DNA from: Mytilus edulis
Taxonomy: Eukaryota; Mollusca; Bivalvia; Mytilida; Mytilidae
Length of the DNA stretch: 64,000 nt
Direction: 5' to 3'
Assembly: GCF_963676685.1 (NCBI RefSeq)
Contig: NC_092350.1
Coordinates: 70,806,502 to 70,870,501 of the forward strand
In this document: positions 45,956 through 58,961 of the stretch, in pieces
Position numbering within the stretch: the first letter of the stretch is position 1
Layout of the letters: each line of letters starts with the position of its first letter
Notes under the pieces: generated by a model
Told to the model about the DNA's origin: nothing
Seen by the model: only the letters and a program-made list of their open reading frames with translations
Databases searched by the model: none
Translations under genes and position numbers: made by a program

Positions 45956-46438
45956 TACAGTTACCATCACGTTGTGTCGGTATCTCAACTCAGTAACGAC
46001 ATTTTTTCATATTTTTAGATATTTACTTACAAAAGTTCATGGCAAGAGGCGCCATTGTCGACGCATCACATCTAGTCATTACCCACTCTTTCTTCTAAAA
46101 CTACCTGTACAAAGTCAGGAATATGACAATTGTTTTGCATTTGTTCCGTTCATTGAAAAAGTGTAATTTTATCAGTTCTTTTAAATTTCTTTTTTTTTTT
46201 AATTAACCTTCCTGTTTTTGTTAAAAAAATTTCATAGTCATATTTACTTTTCAATACAATTAATGTTACTAAAGGGAGAGGACATATAAAATGAAAACAA
46301 ATGAATGACATAACATGTGCAATTTACAGACCATTGAAATTATTTTACAAAGCTGTAAGCTTGTAATTGCAAATCAAAACAAAGGTAAAAAGAAAATTAT
46401 AATCATCTTATTCTTTTTAATTAGTGAGTAAACCTTCA

Positions 46439-48179
46439 ATGGATTCGAAAACATCACTGTGTGTGATATGTGATCTACGGCATTTAACTTCACCGTCCAC
46501 TCACTGGTGTGAGGATTGTGAAGAAGCACTCTGCACTAACTGTAAGGACCACCACAACCTGTCGAAAGCATCCCGAGACCATGAGATCATCCTTATGTCC
46601 GAGTACAACAATTTACCTTCTTACATTGTCAATATTGATTTGTATTGCACCTACCATAATGAAAAGTACGTTCAGTACTGTGTCGACCATGCATGTCCGA
46701 CTTGTTACAAGTGTATTAGGGAACATGGAAACTGCAGTGAATTGAAACTTCTTGAAGGACTTACTGGCGGCGTAAAAGTTTCCGAAGATTTTGGAGATAT
46801 GGAGCAAAGGGTAGAAAATATAATGAATAATATCCATCGAATAAGAGAAGACAAGAAATGCAACATTGAATTGGTCAAGCATAAAAAGCACCTGATCATC
46901 GAAGAGGTAACTCTTTTGAGAAAAAAGATAAACCGACAACTAGATACGCTGCAAAATTAATTAATGGCAGGACTTGACAAAATAATAACTCAGTGCTGCA
47001 TAACCATTGAATCAATGATTTCTACACTCAATAACCAGAATAATGAAATACTGCATTGCAAAACAGAAATCGAGAACACGAAGAGGCATGCTTCAGATAT
47101 ACAAGCATTCATGTATATGAAAGAAATCCAAAAGAGGGTAACGAAACACGAGAAGATCATTCTATCTATTGTTGAGGATAAACAGATAGAAAGAATTGAC
47201 ATCGTATGCACTATAGATGCACTATTTTCTGACATATTCAACGACGTTTGGTGCAATTATTGTAAAGAACCATCCATCAGAGCTCATCGAGATAGTCAGA
47301 AAAATAGATGGACAAACCCAGATTTTGGAAGTAGAAAAAGAGCATTCGATCAACAATATCAAACTAAATTTTAACAAGAAACTAGAAACTTCATGTGATG
47401 AAATAAGGGGCTGTGGTGTAACTACCAACGGTGGATTTCTTTTTACAGATTATCACAATGTAGGAGAAAATTTAGTGGTATTAAACGCAGATGGCACGCC
47501 TGCAGAAACTATCGATTTCTCAGACCAGTACAGCTGCTTCGATTTAGTACGCATAGATGACGATACGGTAGCTGTTACAACTGGAGATTCATATACAGAT
47601 ACAGAAAAGGGTTTTCTTATTGTTGATTTGACCATCGGGAACGTAATACGGTTGTCGATTTGCCTACTATACCCTTTGGCATTACTTTTGATGACAAATC
47701 AATGATTTTGTGCTGTGAAAGAGAGGATATACAAATGATATCCTACAGGGATCTAACCATCTCCAATATTCCAAACACCTTAATGTCGGAATGTTCGTAT
47801 TTAGTAACGCATGCTGACAAGATTTTTTTATACCCATGCTAATGAAAATAGAGTGTCATGTTGTTTATATAAAGAGAACCAGTTTGGGAGTTCAAAAATG
47901 AAACAGTTTTGAAGAACCCACGAGGAATTACGGTAGATAATAAAGGAAATGTTTTTGTCGTTGGAATGGATTCTGGTAACATTCTGGTGATTTCCTCAGA
48001 TGGCAAACAATACCAACAAATACAAAACCGAACAATATGGACTTACAAAACCGAGTGCCATATTTTATGACAAAATGAGAAAACGAATGTTAGTCACAAA
48101 CATAAATAATTTCGCAAATCTGTATGATATTTCCTACGATACTTTCCAATCTAATAATATTAATGAAACTCGTGTATGA
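46439..48179 (+). pseudogene. Decayed duplicate (C) of TRIM-like gene B
   Basis: Nearly identical in sequence to gene B from ATG to stop, but broken. A GAA-to-TAA change stops it at 46958-46960 (after 173 codons, inside the coiled coil). An 8-bp deletion lies near 47221, a 1-bp deletion near 47648, an extra T in a T7 run near 47823-47829, a 1-bp deletion near 47871 and a 1-bp insertion near 48025. The poly(A) signal position reads AATATA. Both B-boxes are intact in the part before the stop, so a truncated 173-residue B-box protein remains possible in principle. The acceptor-like site before the ATG is kept. Confidence 0.93.
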
Positions 48180-48714
48180 AGGATCTGCAGATGAATCATT
48201 TTCAGTAAATTAAAACGATCAAATTTGTTTCAGTATAATATAGGATAATATATTATGTCTTAATTTTTGTAGTTTTAATTATAAATTTGCCTTTCCATAA
48301 CATCATTGTTATGAAAATTGTTTGGACAAGTATTGTGATAATATTGTAAAAAGTTCGATATTGCATGTTAATTACGTACGCTTTAGTGTTTTTGATACCT
48401 TGTGGTGTTTGTCGTTGATGAAATATGGCCGTTGTTGTTTTGCGGTTTGGATGTTGTGTCGACTATATTTTATTTATGTTTGTGCGGTTTTGTGTGATGA
48501 ATGTTCTTGCGTGCATTTGTGCTGTGTTTCTCATACGCATTATTGCCATTTTAAAGCTATATTTTTAACATTATCAAAAAGAAGGAGGTTTTGCTAGCCA
48601 TTTAACAGGGTTCAATCCATTATTGTTTTCTAAAAGTGTTCTATAAGCAGTGTATACTTTATTCCTATGGTTTGTTGTAATTTGATTAACAAAGGCAACG
48701 TTCAAAATTCATAA

Positions 48715-48915
48715 ATAGATGAGAGAAAACGAATCCGGGTTAGAAACCAAAACCGAATGCAACACATCAACTAAATGAAAAAAAAACAAAGGAACATCAT
48801 GAACTTCAAAGTGCAACAAAAACAAATGCCAACACACATGGAAACGAATTACATGTATTTGATAACAACTGCAATATTCCTGCCTTGGTACAGGACATTT
48901 TAAGAAAAACATGGT
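48715..48915 (+). repeat. Dispersed mussel repeat, family 6
   Basis: Twin of 38500-38720. Confidence 0.6.
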
Positions 48916-49169
48916 AGGTTGAATCAGGTTTAAAATACACTCCAAAAATTGATTTCTGAGAAAACGGAGTTTAAACCTTTCAATTCTTTTTCTCGTCATT
49001 TATGACCTATTACTTTTGATTAAATTAATATTGTGAAACATTTCCGTTTGGTACACAGGAACACAAGCTGCTTCTTCTAAAAAATATTTTAGTTAAAATG
49101 ATGGTAGATATTACTATACTTCAGAATTCCAAAGATAACCAGATAATCAATGTTATAATGCTTCATAGC

Positions 49170-49640
49170 TGTTAGGAGCCAAAAAATTAGGGGACCAAAA
49201 CAAGCATTTTTCTTGTTTCTTTTTATTAGTAACAATAATACAATTAGTTGCGTATTTAATAAGTGAATGGATCTCTATGAAATTCTAATGTTTTTTTTTA
49301 TTTTGATGGCCTTGACCGTTTAGGAATAAGGGTCCGAAAAATGGATTACAAACTATGATTGTTTGGCTTCGGGAAAATGACATTAGCTTTATTCTATCAA
49401 TTGCTATTCAATTGTTTCACAAGGTGTTATACAAAAAAAAAAAGGAAGGTCGCGTTTAATTTAAGGGATTATGACCCTTACGGTTTAGGACAAGGAGGCA
49501 AAGGGTACAACACAAAACTTTTGTTATACTTTTTATATATTCTTATTTTGTTCTACAATTTCTATTGTGTTTAATTAAGTCTTGAATATTGGGTCTGTTT
49601 TTGATTTGTTCAACATTAATGTTCAAATAGTCCAAATCTA
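49170..49640 (+). repeat. Degenerate copy of the 160-bp repeat type
   Basis: Twin of 38940-39420. GACCCTTACGGTTTAGGACA and GGCAAAGGGTACAACAC are visible. Confidence 0.55.
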
Positions 49641-49699
49641 AATATATATTTTTTATATTTATGTGATATGACTTGCATCTGTTTCATCACAATTTTTTA

Positions 49700-50005
49700 A
49701 CATGTTTAACCACGCCACATTATTTATGTATTCGCTGTCCTAAGTCAGGTGCCTGTAATTCAGTGGTTGTCGTTTGTTTATGTATTACATATTTTTTTTC
49801 GTTGACTTTTTTATATAAATAAGACCGTTAGTTTTCTCGTTTGAATTGTTTTACATTGTCTTATCGGGGCCTTTTATAGCTGACTATGCGGTATGGGCTT
49901 TGCTCATTGTTGAAGGCCGTACGGTGACCTATAGTTGTTAATGTTTGTGTCATTTTGGTATCTTGTGGACAGTTGTCTCATGTTAATCATACCCCATCTT
50001 CTTTT
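49700..50005 (-). mobile_element. Family 1 repeat inserted in the right arm only
   Basis: Reverse complement of the family seen at 3471: AGTTGTCTCATGTTAATCATACC, GAAGGCCGTACGGTGACC and CCATCTTCTTTTTTATA at its left end as read on the minus strand. The left arm passes directly from CACAATTT to TGGTAGTAAAC (about 39465-39480) at this point, so the left arm is the empty site. Confidence 0.7.
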
Positions 50006-50529
50006 TTATATTGGTAGTTTTCTTGAGTGTTTGGTCTTTGGATCCAGCAGTAACTGTACCTTTCAATATAAATAAGAAGGTTTGGTATGAGTGTCAATGA
50101 GACGTCTTGCAGTTGAATTATAAGTTGAACTATATTTTGACAGTCTAAGAATCATGTCTAGTTATTTTTGTAAGCATCAGCTTTATATCTAATGGAACAG
50201 ATTGCCCAATTATAACAAATACACTCTCTGAAATTGTTTCGATTAAGAAAAAAAGGCCAGTCTGAGCTTTTCCATCAATTTGCGTCCGTCGTCCGTTGTG
50301 GTCGTCTGTTAACATTTACAAAAATCTTCTCCTCTGAAATCATTGGACTATATTTAATTAACCGTGGCCAAAATTACCATTGTGGTATTTAGATTTAGAA
50401 ATCATTTGCGATGACCATTCCCTTTTGCCAACGAACACGGAATACAGGGCTAAAAATAGAACTTACGGGGTCAAATACAAGTTTTGTATGTTATCTTTAA
50501 AAGAGATAGAGATAGAGAAATTCTGACAA

Positions 50530-52105
50530 GAGCAGCAACTTTTGAAAATGTTGATATTTTACAAATTTATCAAGTCAAACAATTGTTATCCGAGATCGTC
50601 TGTAAATTAAACTGTACAAATCTTAATCCATCTTTCAGGAAAATACTGAAATAAAAAATAAATATTTCAAAATCTGCTTAATTCAAACATTATCTCTCAA
50701 TCACAAAAAAGTTTTTACCAAAGTTTTATAAAATAGTATGAAGGTTTGCCAAAGTAATTGATGTGTAACAAGTTTTAACCCAAGAAGGTAAAAAGTAAAT
50801 TCATTAGTGAAATACGTAAAATAAAAATAAAGATATAATTAATGAAGATTTTTACAAATTTTTACATTTTGCATAGTATCTTGAAAGCTACAATATATAG
50901 GTAGAAACTTTAAAAAAAAAAAAAAAAGCAAGAACAGATTTAGAATTTTTTCGTCAAAAGAAACATTTAAATACATGACATTTGAGTAATATAGACGAGT
51001 TAACTGTAGTAGAAATATGACGGCACACATTGTTTTAGAAGCATGTTTTATAATAATTAGAATTCTTTTATTGTGTTAACCCATTTGGTAATATAAATAT
51101 CAATTATATGGTGACTGTAACTAGGCTGGTATCTACACCTTGTAAGTGTAATGCTCTTTTTTTTTAAATACACTTTAAAAGTACATGAATATACAGATTT
51201 ATATTTTTCAACAGAATCTTTGAAAAATCACAATAAGTTATAATGTCTAAAAATTCTCTTTTTACACCTCGGTATTCATATATCTTACGTCATGAAAAGG
51301 AAATATTTAAACACTTATATTACGGATTACAAATGTGTTGCAGTTTGTGATTGGATAACAACAAAAAGATGTCAGTATATATTCAGGAAACTGCCGGGGT
51401 ATATACGACGTTTTTATCCCCAATTGGAACCTCAAGAACGTCATCATAACACCGGTTACTATGTGACGTAGTCAAAAGCTATACAGAACACTAAGAAATG
51501 GCAGAGGCTCACAGAGGAAAATAATGACGTGCTTCATTCAATATTAATTGCATTCTTAATACAATTTACACTTTGAATACTTAAACTTAATATTAAAAGT
51601 GTTTTTATAAATTATTACATACACGATAAAATTATGTTCACAGCAAATTAGAAAATCCTTCTCGTATGCCGAACATATCAGGTTGGGTTTTTTCAATATA
51701 TGTGTTGTAAAAAAAATTAAGCTACACACACATACACACACAAAATATGATATCTAAAAACTTTATTAAAACTATTTTTTATAAGAAAAAAAATTGTCAA
51801 ATTAAAAAAAGGTGCATTTAAATGAATCATTCAAAATAATAAAGAAACAATAAACATGTAATGAATACACATGCTGTATTTTTAATGTCAGTCAACAAAT
51901 ACCTGCACTGGAAAATAACATTAAGTCAGGGATAATCCGTAATATATGTGTAATTCAGGTCTCAGACAGCATATAAACTCTAAGCCGGGAATGTCACAGT
52001 ATATACCCTATCTGAAACCTGAATAACATATGATGTATCAAGAGCCGAATGCTTAATTTGAAGAAAAAATAGATACTTTTAAAAGATTTTAGAAATGTTT
52101 TTTTT
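50530..52105. other. Noncoding, nothing recognised
   Basis: AT-rich. It includes a short CA-type microsatellite at 51724-51742 and a weak inverted pair near 51950-52030. No gene is supported. Confidence 0.5.
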
Positions 52106-52109
52106 ACTG

Positions 52110-52280
52110 AAAAAAGTTAAATCATAAAAATACTGAACTTCTAGGAAAAATTCAAAATAGATAGTCTCTATAAATCAAATGGCAAAATCAATATCACAAA
52201 CACATCAAACGAATGAATAACAACTGTCATATTCCTGACTTGGTACAGACATTTTCTTTTATGTACAAAATGGTGGATTG
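52110..52280 (+). repeat. Dispersed mussel repeat, family 5
   Basis: AAATGGCAAAATCAATATCA, CACATCAAACGAATGAATAA and TTCCTGACTTGGTACAGAC, as at 34783. Confidence 0.6.
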
Positions 52281-52284
52281 AATC

Positions 52285-53550
52285 TTATCTCCCTTTGTAC
52301 AATAGAAAATCAATAATTATAGCATAACTTATTGAGATTGTATTATCTTCACTATTAGTTGAATCTCCATTGTGAGGTATAAATTGCTTTAAAAAAATAA
52401 AAATGTATATTTACAATTCCAACTTATCTACAAAGTGATATTCAAGATTCATTGCTTCTATAAGTGAAATTGTAAATGTAGAAATTATTCAAGGATAATT
52501 ATAGAAAGTACTGAAACAAGAGCTCAACAATCGTATGATCTTAAATGCATTATTACCTCTGCTACTTAATATAACCAAATAGAGATATGTTTATATTTGT
52601 AATGGACTAAGAGCTGGTAAGTTGTCCCTTTGTACCATTAAAATTCAATATTAATGGCTTTATAAATTGTAACTTAACTATTGTCATTGTTACTTCATTG
52701 AACTTTGACTTTTTTTGTTAAATATAATAGTGCTTTTGAAAAGAAACACTTACATTTCCGACATTGTCTACAGAATACTATTTTGAGAGAAAATTTAAAC
52801 TTGAGGCATTTTCAAGTAAAATTCGAGAATGTACTACAATGAGACTCCATCAAGTTTTCTAGCTAAAATGCATAATTAGGTATTCCAATTAATGAAACAT
52901 CTGAAGTTAACTTTATATTTTTGATGTACCAAAGGCTTGATAGTTTTAAAAATATGAACTGTTTATAATTTTTTGAAAATACTATTTTACTTTATTTTCT
53001 CCCTTTGTAATCCACAAACTGTTTCTTTTTTTTCTGTTAAATTTAAATTTTACTAAAGCTACAACACTTGATTATGCAATAAATCACAATTCTTGATCGC
53101 GTTGTTTTCTGCAATTTTCACGGTGATGAAATTGGTCATTTTCCTAAACAAGATACTGGCTGCAACATTGGGAAAAAGGTTCCTGGTACATTACAGCCTC
53201 TTCTCAAATTGAAAGGCATGAAATCAAATGAAATATTGTTTTCATAAACTTCTTTCATTATATTGATTAAGAACACACGGTTTAAAAAAAAATCCGATGC
53301 CTCCTTGTGGACTGTTTTTCAAAGTTTTATGATAGACTGGGTGTTAAGTCCATATCTAACTGTAGGCATGTTACGTTATCGATATGATAAATTCGTTGGT
53401 ACGAAACCATACACTAGAATGCTAGAGGCGAAGGGGTTTTACTAGACCCCTTTGAAACGAATACAATCGGTAATGTATATCTAATTGTCTTATCTTTTCG
53501 CGAATTGCACTTCAGGTAAATGTCAAATTGTCTAAAACTTCATGAAAACT
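52285..53550. other. Noncoding, downstream of TRIM-like gene D
   Basis: No supported gene. A 60-codon frame ending at 53445 has protein-like wording but no acceptor or recognisable relation (see rejected list). Confidence 0.45.
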
Positions 53551-53554
53551 AGCT

Positions 53555-55261
53555 TTACCAATATGAAATGTCGTAAAGATGTGCGAAATTCATTTCGTTT
53601 GCGACTACAAACTTCATCTTTATTTTGTCAAAAAAGATTGTACGTGGTTCAGATAGACCGTATTGACTGGTTTGTATTTGTGTGTATTGTTTTCCATCAT
53701 TTGAAATCACAAGAATATTTTTAGAATTTATGCCAACGACAAATACATTCCCTTTATCGTCTACGGTAATTCCCTGAGGTGTCTTTAACGTACGTTCATT
53801 TTTGAACTTCCAAACTAGTTCACCACTATATGACGAACAAGAAACTTCATTGTCATTCGGATTAGTGTAGAAAATTTTGTCAGCATACGTTGTGATATAT
53901 GAGCATTGAGGTAAGACAGTATCTACAATTGTAGTAATGTTGTAGTCTGTACATGATATCAAATGTATATTCTTTTTATCACAACAACAGATCAATGATT
54001 TGCCATCGAACGTAATGCCAAAAGGTTCTGAAGGGAGGGCCACGAACTCTTTAATCACTCTCGTACCCAAATCCAGTATGATAATACCGGTTTTGTCATC
54101 AGATTTACCAGTGCTTACAGCAACGGTTTTGTCATCTAAGCACGTTATATCGAAGGAACTATATGGTTTTGAAAGTGGAATTTCATATTTAATATTCCCT
54201 TCTGCACTTACTACTACAAGTTTTTCGGTCCTAGTTTGATAGTTTATAAAAAGAAATTCACCATTAGCAGTAGCACAGCCTCCCCTTGTGCTACCACACG
54301 AGGTTTTAAGTTTCTGCCTAAACAAGAGGTTCACGTTGTGTACAGATTGGTTTTTGTCTGTAATCGATATTTGAGCTTGTCTATATTTCTTCCTGACTAA
54401 TTCAATACCAGCGGATGGAAAACTATTAACCGTTATGGAACCAAATCTCATGTCATCACTCAGAAACTTTTGAATAGTAGCGTTATTAATGAATTCTAAT
54501 TCTACCCTATCTAATTTCTTTGTCTCGATCAAAGACTGAATGAACTTCTCGTGTTTGGTAATTTTCTGTTGAAGATCTTTCATACCTAGGAATGTTTGTA
54601 TATCGGAAGCATACTTCTTCAAGTTTTCAATTTCTGTGTTGCACTGAAGGATTCCTTTGTCTTGGTCATCGACAGATGAAATATTTGATGCAATATTAAC
54701 GCAACATTTATTTTCTACCTCGTCAAGTTCTTTCATCAAATCCTCCTGTAGCTTGTCAAGATGCTGGACTATCTGGCTTTTCAATCGACTCATCTCTTCA
54801 ATGATCTGTTTCTTTTTGCTCGCAATCAGGTCAATATTAGACTTCGAGTCCTCTCGGATTCGATTGATGTTAATCTTTACATCTGTTAAGCACTGTTCCA
54901 TATCTCTGAAAGGTTCAGAGAATTTTACTTCGTGCGACAGTTCTTCAAGAAGAATCAGTTCAGAACATTTGCCATGTTCCTTTATACACTTGTAACAGAT
55001 TGGACATTCATGTTTTAGACAGTATTGTGTGTATTTTTCATTGTGATAAGTACAAAACAAATCAATATTAGCAATACAGGATGGTAAATCAATATACTCC
55101 GAAATAGGGATTACTTGATGGTTTCTGGATGATTTCGAAAGACTGTGGTGTTCATTACAGTTGCTGCAAAGTGCTTCCTGACATTCAGGACACCAGTGCG
55201 TAGAGGGTGTTGTAAGATGTCGGAGATCACATAAAGCACACAGTAACGCATTCGTAGCCAT
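53555..55261 (-). CDS. RING-less TRIM-like protein D: two B-boxes, coiled coil, NHL-like propeller
   Basis: 568 residues in one exon, same length as copy A. Both B-boxes keep all zinc-ligand positions (C8, C11, C24, C27, C32, C35; C70, H73, C81, H84, C89, C92, H96, C99). Residues about 115-250 form the coiled coil (EEMSRLKSQIVQHLDKLQED). The propeller region has the NHL-type blade TPQGITVDDKGNVFVVG. It is clearly diverged from A and from B/C across its length, so it is an older paralogue, not part of the recent duplication. No RING. An acceptor-like CTTTTTCAG lies 15 nt before the ATG on the minus strand. Function is inferred from family only. Confidence 0.9.
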   Translation of the reverse strand: MATNALLCALCDLRHLTTPSTHWCPECQEALCSNCNEHHSLSKSSRNHQVIPISEYIDLPSCIANIDLFCTYHNEKYTQYCLKHECPICYKCIKEHGKCSELILLEELSHEVKFSEPFRDMEQCLTDVKININRIREDSKSNIDLIASKKKQIIEEMSRLKSQIVQHLDKLQEDLMKELDEVENKCCVNIASNISSVDDQDKGILQCNTEIENLKKYASDIQTFLGMKDLQQKITKHEKFIQSLIETKKLDRVELEFINNATIQKFLSDDMRFGSITVNSFPSAGIELVRKKYRQAQISITDKNQSVHNVNLLFRQKLKTSCGSTRGGCATANGEFLFINYQTRTEKLVVVSAEGNIKYEIPLSKPYSSFDITCLDDKTVAVSTGKSDDKTGIIILDLGTRVIKEFVALPSEPFGITFDGKSLICCCDKKNIHLISCTDYNITTIVDTVLPQCSYITTYADKIFYTNPNDNEVSCSSYSGELVWKFKNERTLKTPQGITVDDKGNVFVVGINSKNILVISNDGKQYTQIQTSQYGLSEPRTIFFDKIKMKFVVANEMNFAHLYDISYW

Positions 55262-55278
55262 TGTTGATTAATCTCACT

Positions 55279-58200
55279 GAAAAAGTAGAAGGTGTTAGTT
55301 CTGCCTTTGATTGATACTTCAAAGAATTAAATTATCAGTATAATTTCAACAAATAAAATGTATTTGTAATCTCCTCAAATTTAAATAGCATATCACACAC
55401 GTATTGTACTGTATTTGTTCATTTTATATTGTTGAGAGAGAGTATAATTATTATTATGTAACATGTAATGTGGTATTTTGGTTTGATTACAGAAAAACAT
55501 TTCTTGAATTTTATTTTATTTTTCCTTATTGAGAAAATACTAAGAGGCTTTTGTTAATTCATTTTTCAGAAATTTGTCAATTTCTGCTTATCACTTTATT
55601 TTTATTAGTTTTAGTACATGCGTTGCGGCTTGATGTAAGTGGTAAACAAATATGATAAACAATTTGAAATGCTAAGGGGGTGTGAAATTCATGTGGATGT
55701 GCCAATGAAAGAACTATCCAACACAGTTTAAATGACAGATGTTATCAATCATAGGTCACCGAACGACATTCAACAACGTGAATAAACACCTACCAAATTG
55801 TAATTAGCTTTTAAAAGAGAAAACTTGCGGCCGACTTCATAAGAATATAATTCTTTAGAAAACTAAATATAAAGGACACGAGCCAACGACAACAATGAAT
55901 TTCTGACTCCTGAATTGGAACAGCAGCATAAAGAATGTAGCGGGTTTAAACATTTTTATGAGCGCTTAACCTACCGAATGAATCTTGCTCAGCAGAAAAG
56001 CTTCTCTTTTAAATTTTATCATTACCCACTGCATTCTTGAGGAAAGAAGTTTCCAAGTATATGTAGAACAAAACTTGAAATTGATAAATGCGTCATATCT
56101 ATTTTTTTTTAAATCGATCGCTACATGGCCCGTTGTTAAATGTACTTTTTTGTTAATCCGGTGACCGATATTGAAAATGAACAAACCAGCTTAACATCAC
56201 CACATATTTATATACCTGTTGGGAGCCCACAAGCTCAATAGTAATTGTGGTGTGAAATATCTTATAATTGGTTTGCGTTATTTTGGGGAATGGGTGCTTA
56301 TTGCAGATCTTTTATATTATAAGTGATCTATTCAAAACAACATTAAGAGCTTAAAATTACAAACAAAAAGGGTCTAAAAATAAACTAATATATATATGAA
56401 GTATTTTAGTGTTTTGAAAATTTATTAAAAATTTAAATTTGTTCTGAAACTTAAAAATCACTCAAATTTTATGACTCAAAACGATATTTAAAGTCAATAT
56501 GTTGTCGTTTGCATGATGGAATTTTATGGAGAACTATTCTAACTGTTTGTTACAGAGAGATATGCATGAGACATAGATGTGTTTTTAGACAACGCATAAT
56601 ATTCTACAGTATACGCGTAACACCGTGACTCTGTGCAAGCTGGTTTCATTTCTAAAGGTGTTTGGTAGATGTCAAAATCATTTCAACGCAACATCTCTTT
56701 TCATTCTTAAAAATTGACAGGCTAACATAAAGAAATATACTTCCATACAATACGAGAAAGGTACATGATTCATATATAAGACAAGCGGCGAACAGCCATT
56801 TTAAAAAAGGGCGTCCAACCCAGGATAAAATGGAGCAGTGAAGTGGTTCTAACTATATGTCCCAATTCAATAGCATCGATCAATAAGAAAGGAGGTTCTT
56901 AAAATCGGACCCCTGAATCCGCCTCTGATGCCTCCAGGAGACACTTTACGATAACATAGGCTGACAAACATGAGATCACGTGTGATACGTCGATAGAATG
57001 TTTGACTTTACCGTATTTACTTTACTCATACTGTTGGAACCTGCATATCCTTATTGAAAAATGATGCAAAATGTCATAAATCTGTCAAAATCTAGTAAAC
57101 TATTACATTGAAAATGCAAAAAAAAAAGTTATCGAAGAAAACAAACCTGAATTCGTACCAGGAAGTTAGATGCCACTGGTCAGTCTATTTGTGTTACACA
57201 GATAACAACATAAGTTATTGACAATTAGAGTTATCGCTCTTTCTGTTCAATTTAAAAACTTCTTGTTATTTCAAATATGTTTGTACTTCACTATATCTGA
57301 ATAGAGGTAATTTTATGTGATACTTAATATAGACAAGAATATTCTATTCAAATGCTTAGAATATAGATTATCATAATACCATTCATACGATACATGATAT
57401 GTATACATGTTTATAAATTAAGATAGTCCACAGAGAACAGCTGAGAGACGTAAGAGCTCACGTTGTTACATGTCTTCTTCTACGAGATTAAGGGAATGAA
57501 AATCCAAAAAAAAATTCGGGGAATTTGAAAGTTATAATCTATGATTTCCGGTAATCACGAGAAAAATACTTTGAATTTGAAATGTAAACAAAAAAAAACC
57601 CGATATGTTGTGTCTTTTGATTTAGAAATTGCTTGGCCTGTCTCCTTCTTGAAACGTCTGGGTTCTTTACAATGCTTAGCCTGTTTAAAGCGAAGTGTTG
57701 TTCTTCATTTTTTTTTATTCAATATAATTTCAGGGTATTCTCCTAACAACAAACAATGTAAATTGAAAATGTTTGAAATATTTTCTAAAAGAATCTACAT
57801 TAAAAAATTTTGTCTAGAAATTTCAGACAATGTTGATTAAGTTGGCAGAAACCAATTATTTACAATAAATCTTTCGAATGTCATGGATTTATGATTTTAT
57901 TTTCTTGAAAACATCATTCAAGCTTATATAAAAATAAAACTAAGATGTGTGCGTGCTTATGTAAATACATAGAAAACCTTTAAATGTGGATGTCTGTCCA
58001 GCATGGAGATTAAAAAATTTATAAATGCATTGCAAATAAGGGAAAACATGTGATGCTCTGATACCAATGCTTACCTGCAGAATCCTGCTAAAAGCCGACA
58101 AGAATTTTAGGCAAAATTCAAGAGATAAAGGATATTTAGTGAATTAGAGCCTTGTCCGAACCTATCCTTACCATCAAAATCTCAAGATATTTTTGTTTAC

Positions 58201-58850
58201 AAAAAAAATGAATATTTTCCCCACTTTGATTGGATGCCGTCAAGTGAGGAGACCACAACTTTGACATCTGATTGAACCCATGTGTGAAGAAAATCCCTAA
58301 CCTGTGTATGCAAGTACTTACTTGTGTAGTACACTAGCCTAGAATTTACATTCATTTATTTTTTTAGTTCCACATGATGCAATTATATACCTCAATGCTT
58401 AACTATAACAAAAATTCTGCGTGGGACACATGTTCTGGTACACCAAAACTGGTACCTGCCACCTGATGTACCTTAGATAATAGCTTTTATTAAGAATTCA
58501 TTTATGAGTGCAAATTTTGTACAATATAGGCACAGAAAAACGATTTCGTCGTTCAACTTTTCACTCATGAAACAATTATTTTTATGTTTGCGTCATACAT
58601 ATTAATATATTTATATACATATCCCTTTCTTTATCAGCCTGGATATCACTCCGAAATGTCACATTCAAGTGCCGATAATTATAAAGGAATGGTTTACAGA
58701 CCGATATTGTAAATGCCACGAATAAGGACGGATAAAACAACTTTTAAAGCCCTGGATTTCAATAACAACATGCCAGCGTTTTACTATTTTGTCCGCTTAC
58801 TGACAGGATTTTAATGATCTACAAGGTAACACTCGAGTAAATAAAGAAAA
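55279..58850. other. Noncoding, upstream of gene D
   Basis: It should include the 5'-UTR exon and promoter of gene D, which I cannot locate. Weak family 1-like words (GTGCCAATGAAAGAACTATCC) occur at 55695-55790. The 99-codon plus frame at 57541-57840 resembles nothing I know. Confidence 0.45.
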
Positions 58851-58854
58851 TCTA

Positions 58855-58915
58855 AAAAAGAAGAAGTGGTTTGATTGCCAACAAGACAACTGTCCACAAG
58901 AGACCAAATGTTTGT
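58855..58915 (+). repeat. End of a family 1-type repeat
   Basis: AAGAAGAAGTGGTTTGATTG and ACAAGACAACTGTCCACAAG. A reverse-complement end of the same subtype is at 10065-10130. Confidence 0.55.
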
Positions 58916-58961
58916 TTCTGTTTGATTTATACACTTTAGGAGGATGGGGATGATTTACAGC

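Larger units (their letters stand above)
43984..50515. repeat. Tandem segmental duplication, right arm (carries pseudogene C)
   Basis: Colinear with 30567-43983 but lacking that arm's four insertions. It has one insertion of its own (49700-50005). Matching is very close in the gene region (only scattered substitutions) and moderate in the distal flank. Confidence 0.88.

Noticed and set aside
53263-53445. 60-codon frame with protein-like wording near 53290-53440
   Set aside because: No acceptor, no recognised family and a poly-A tract at its start; not enough to call a gene, though a search would be cheap.
57541-57840. 99-codon plus frame
   Set aside because: Lys-rich start from A runs, no domain pattern and no splice context; probably chance in AT-rich DNA.
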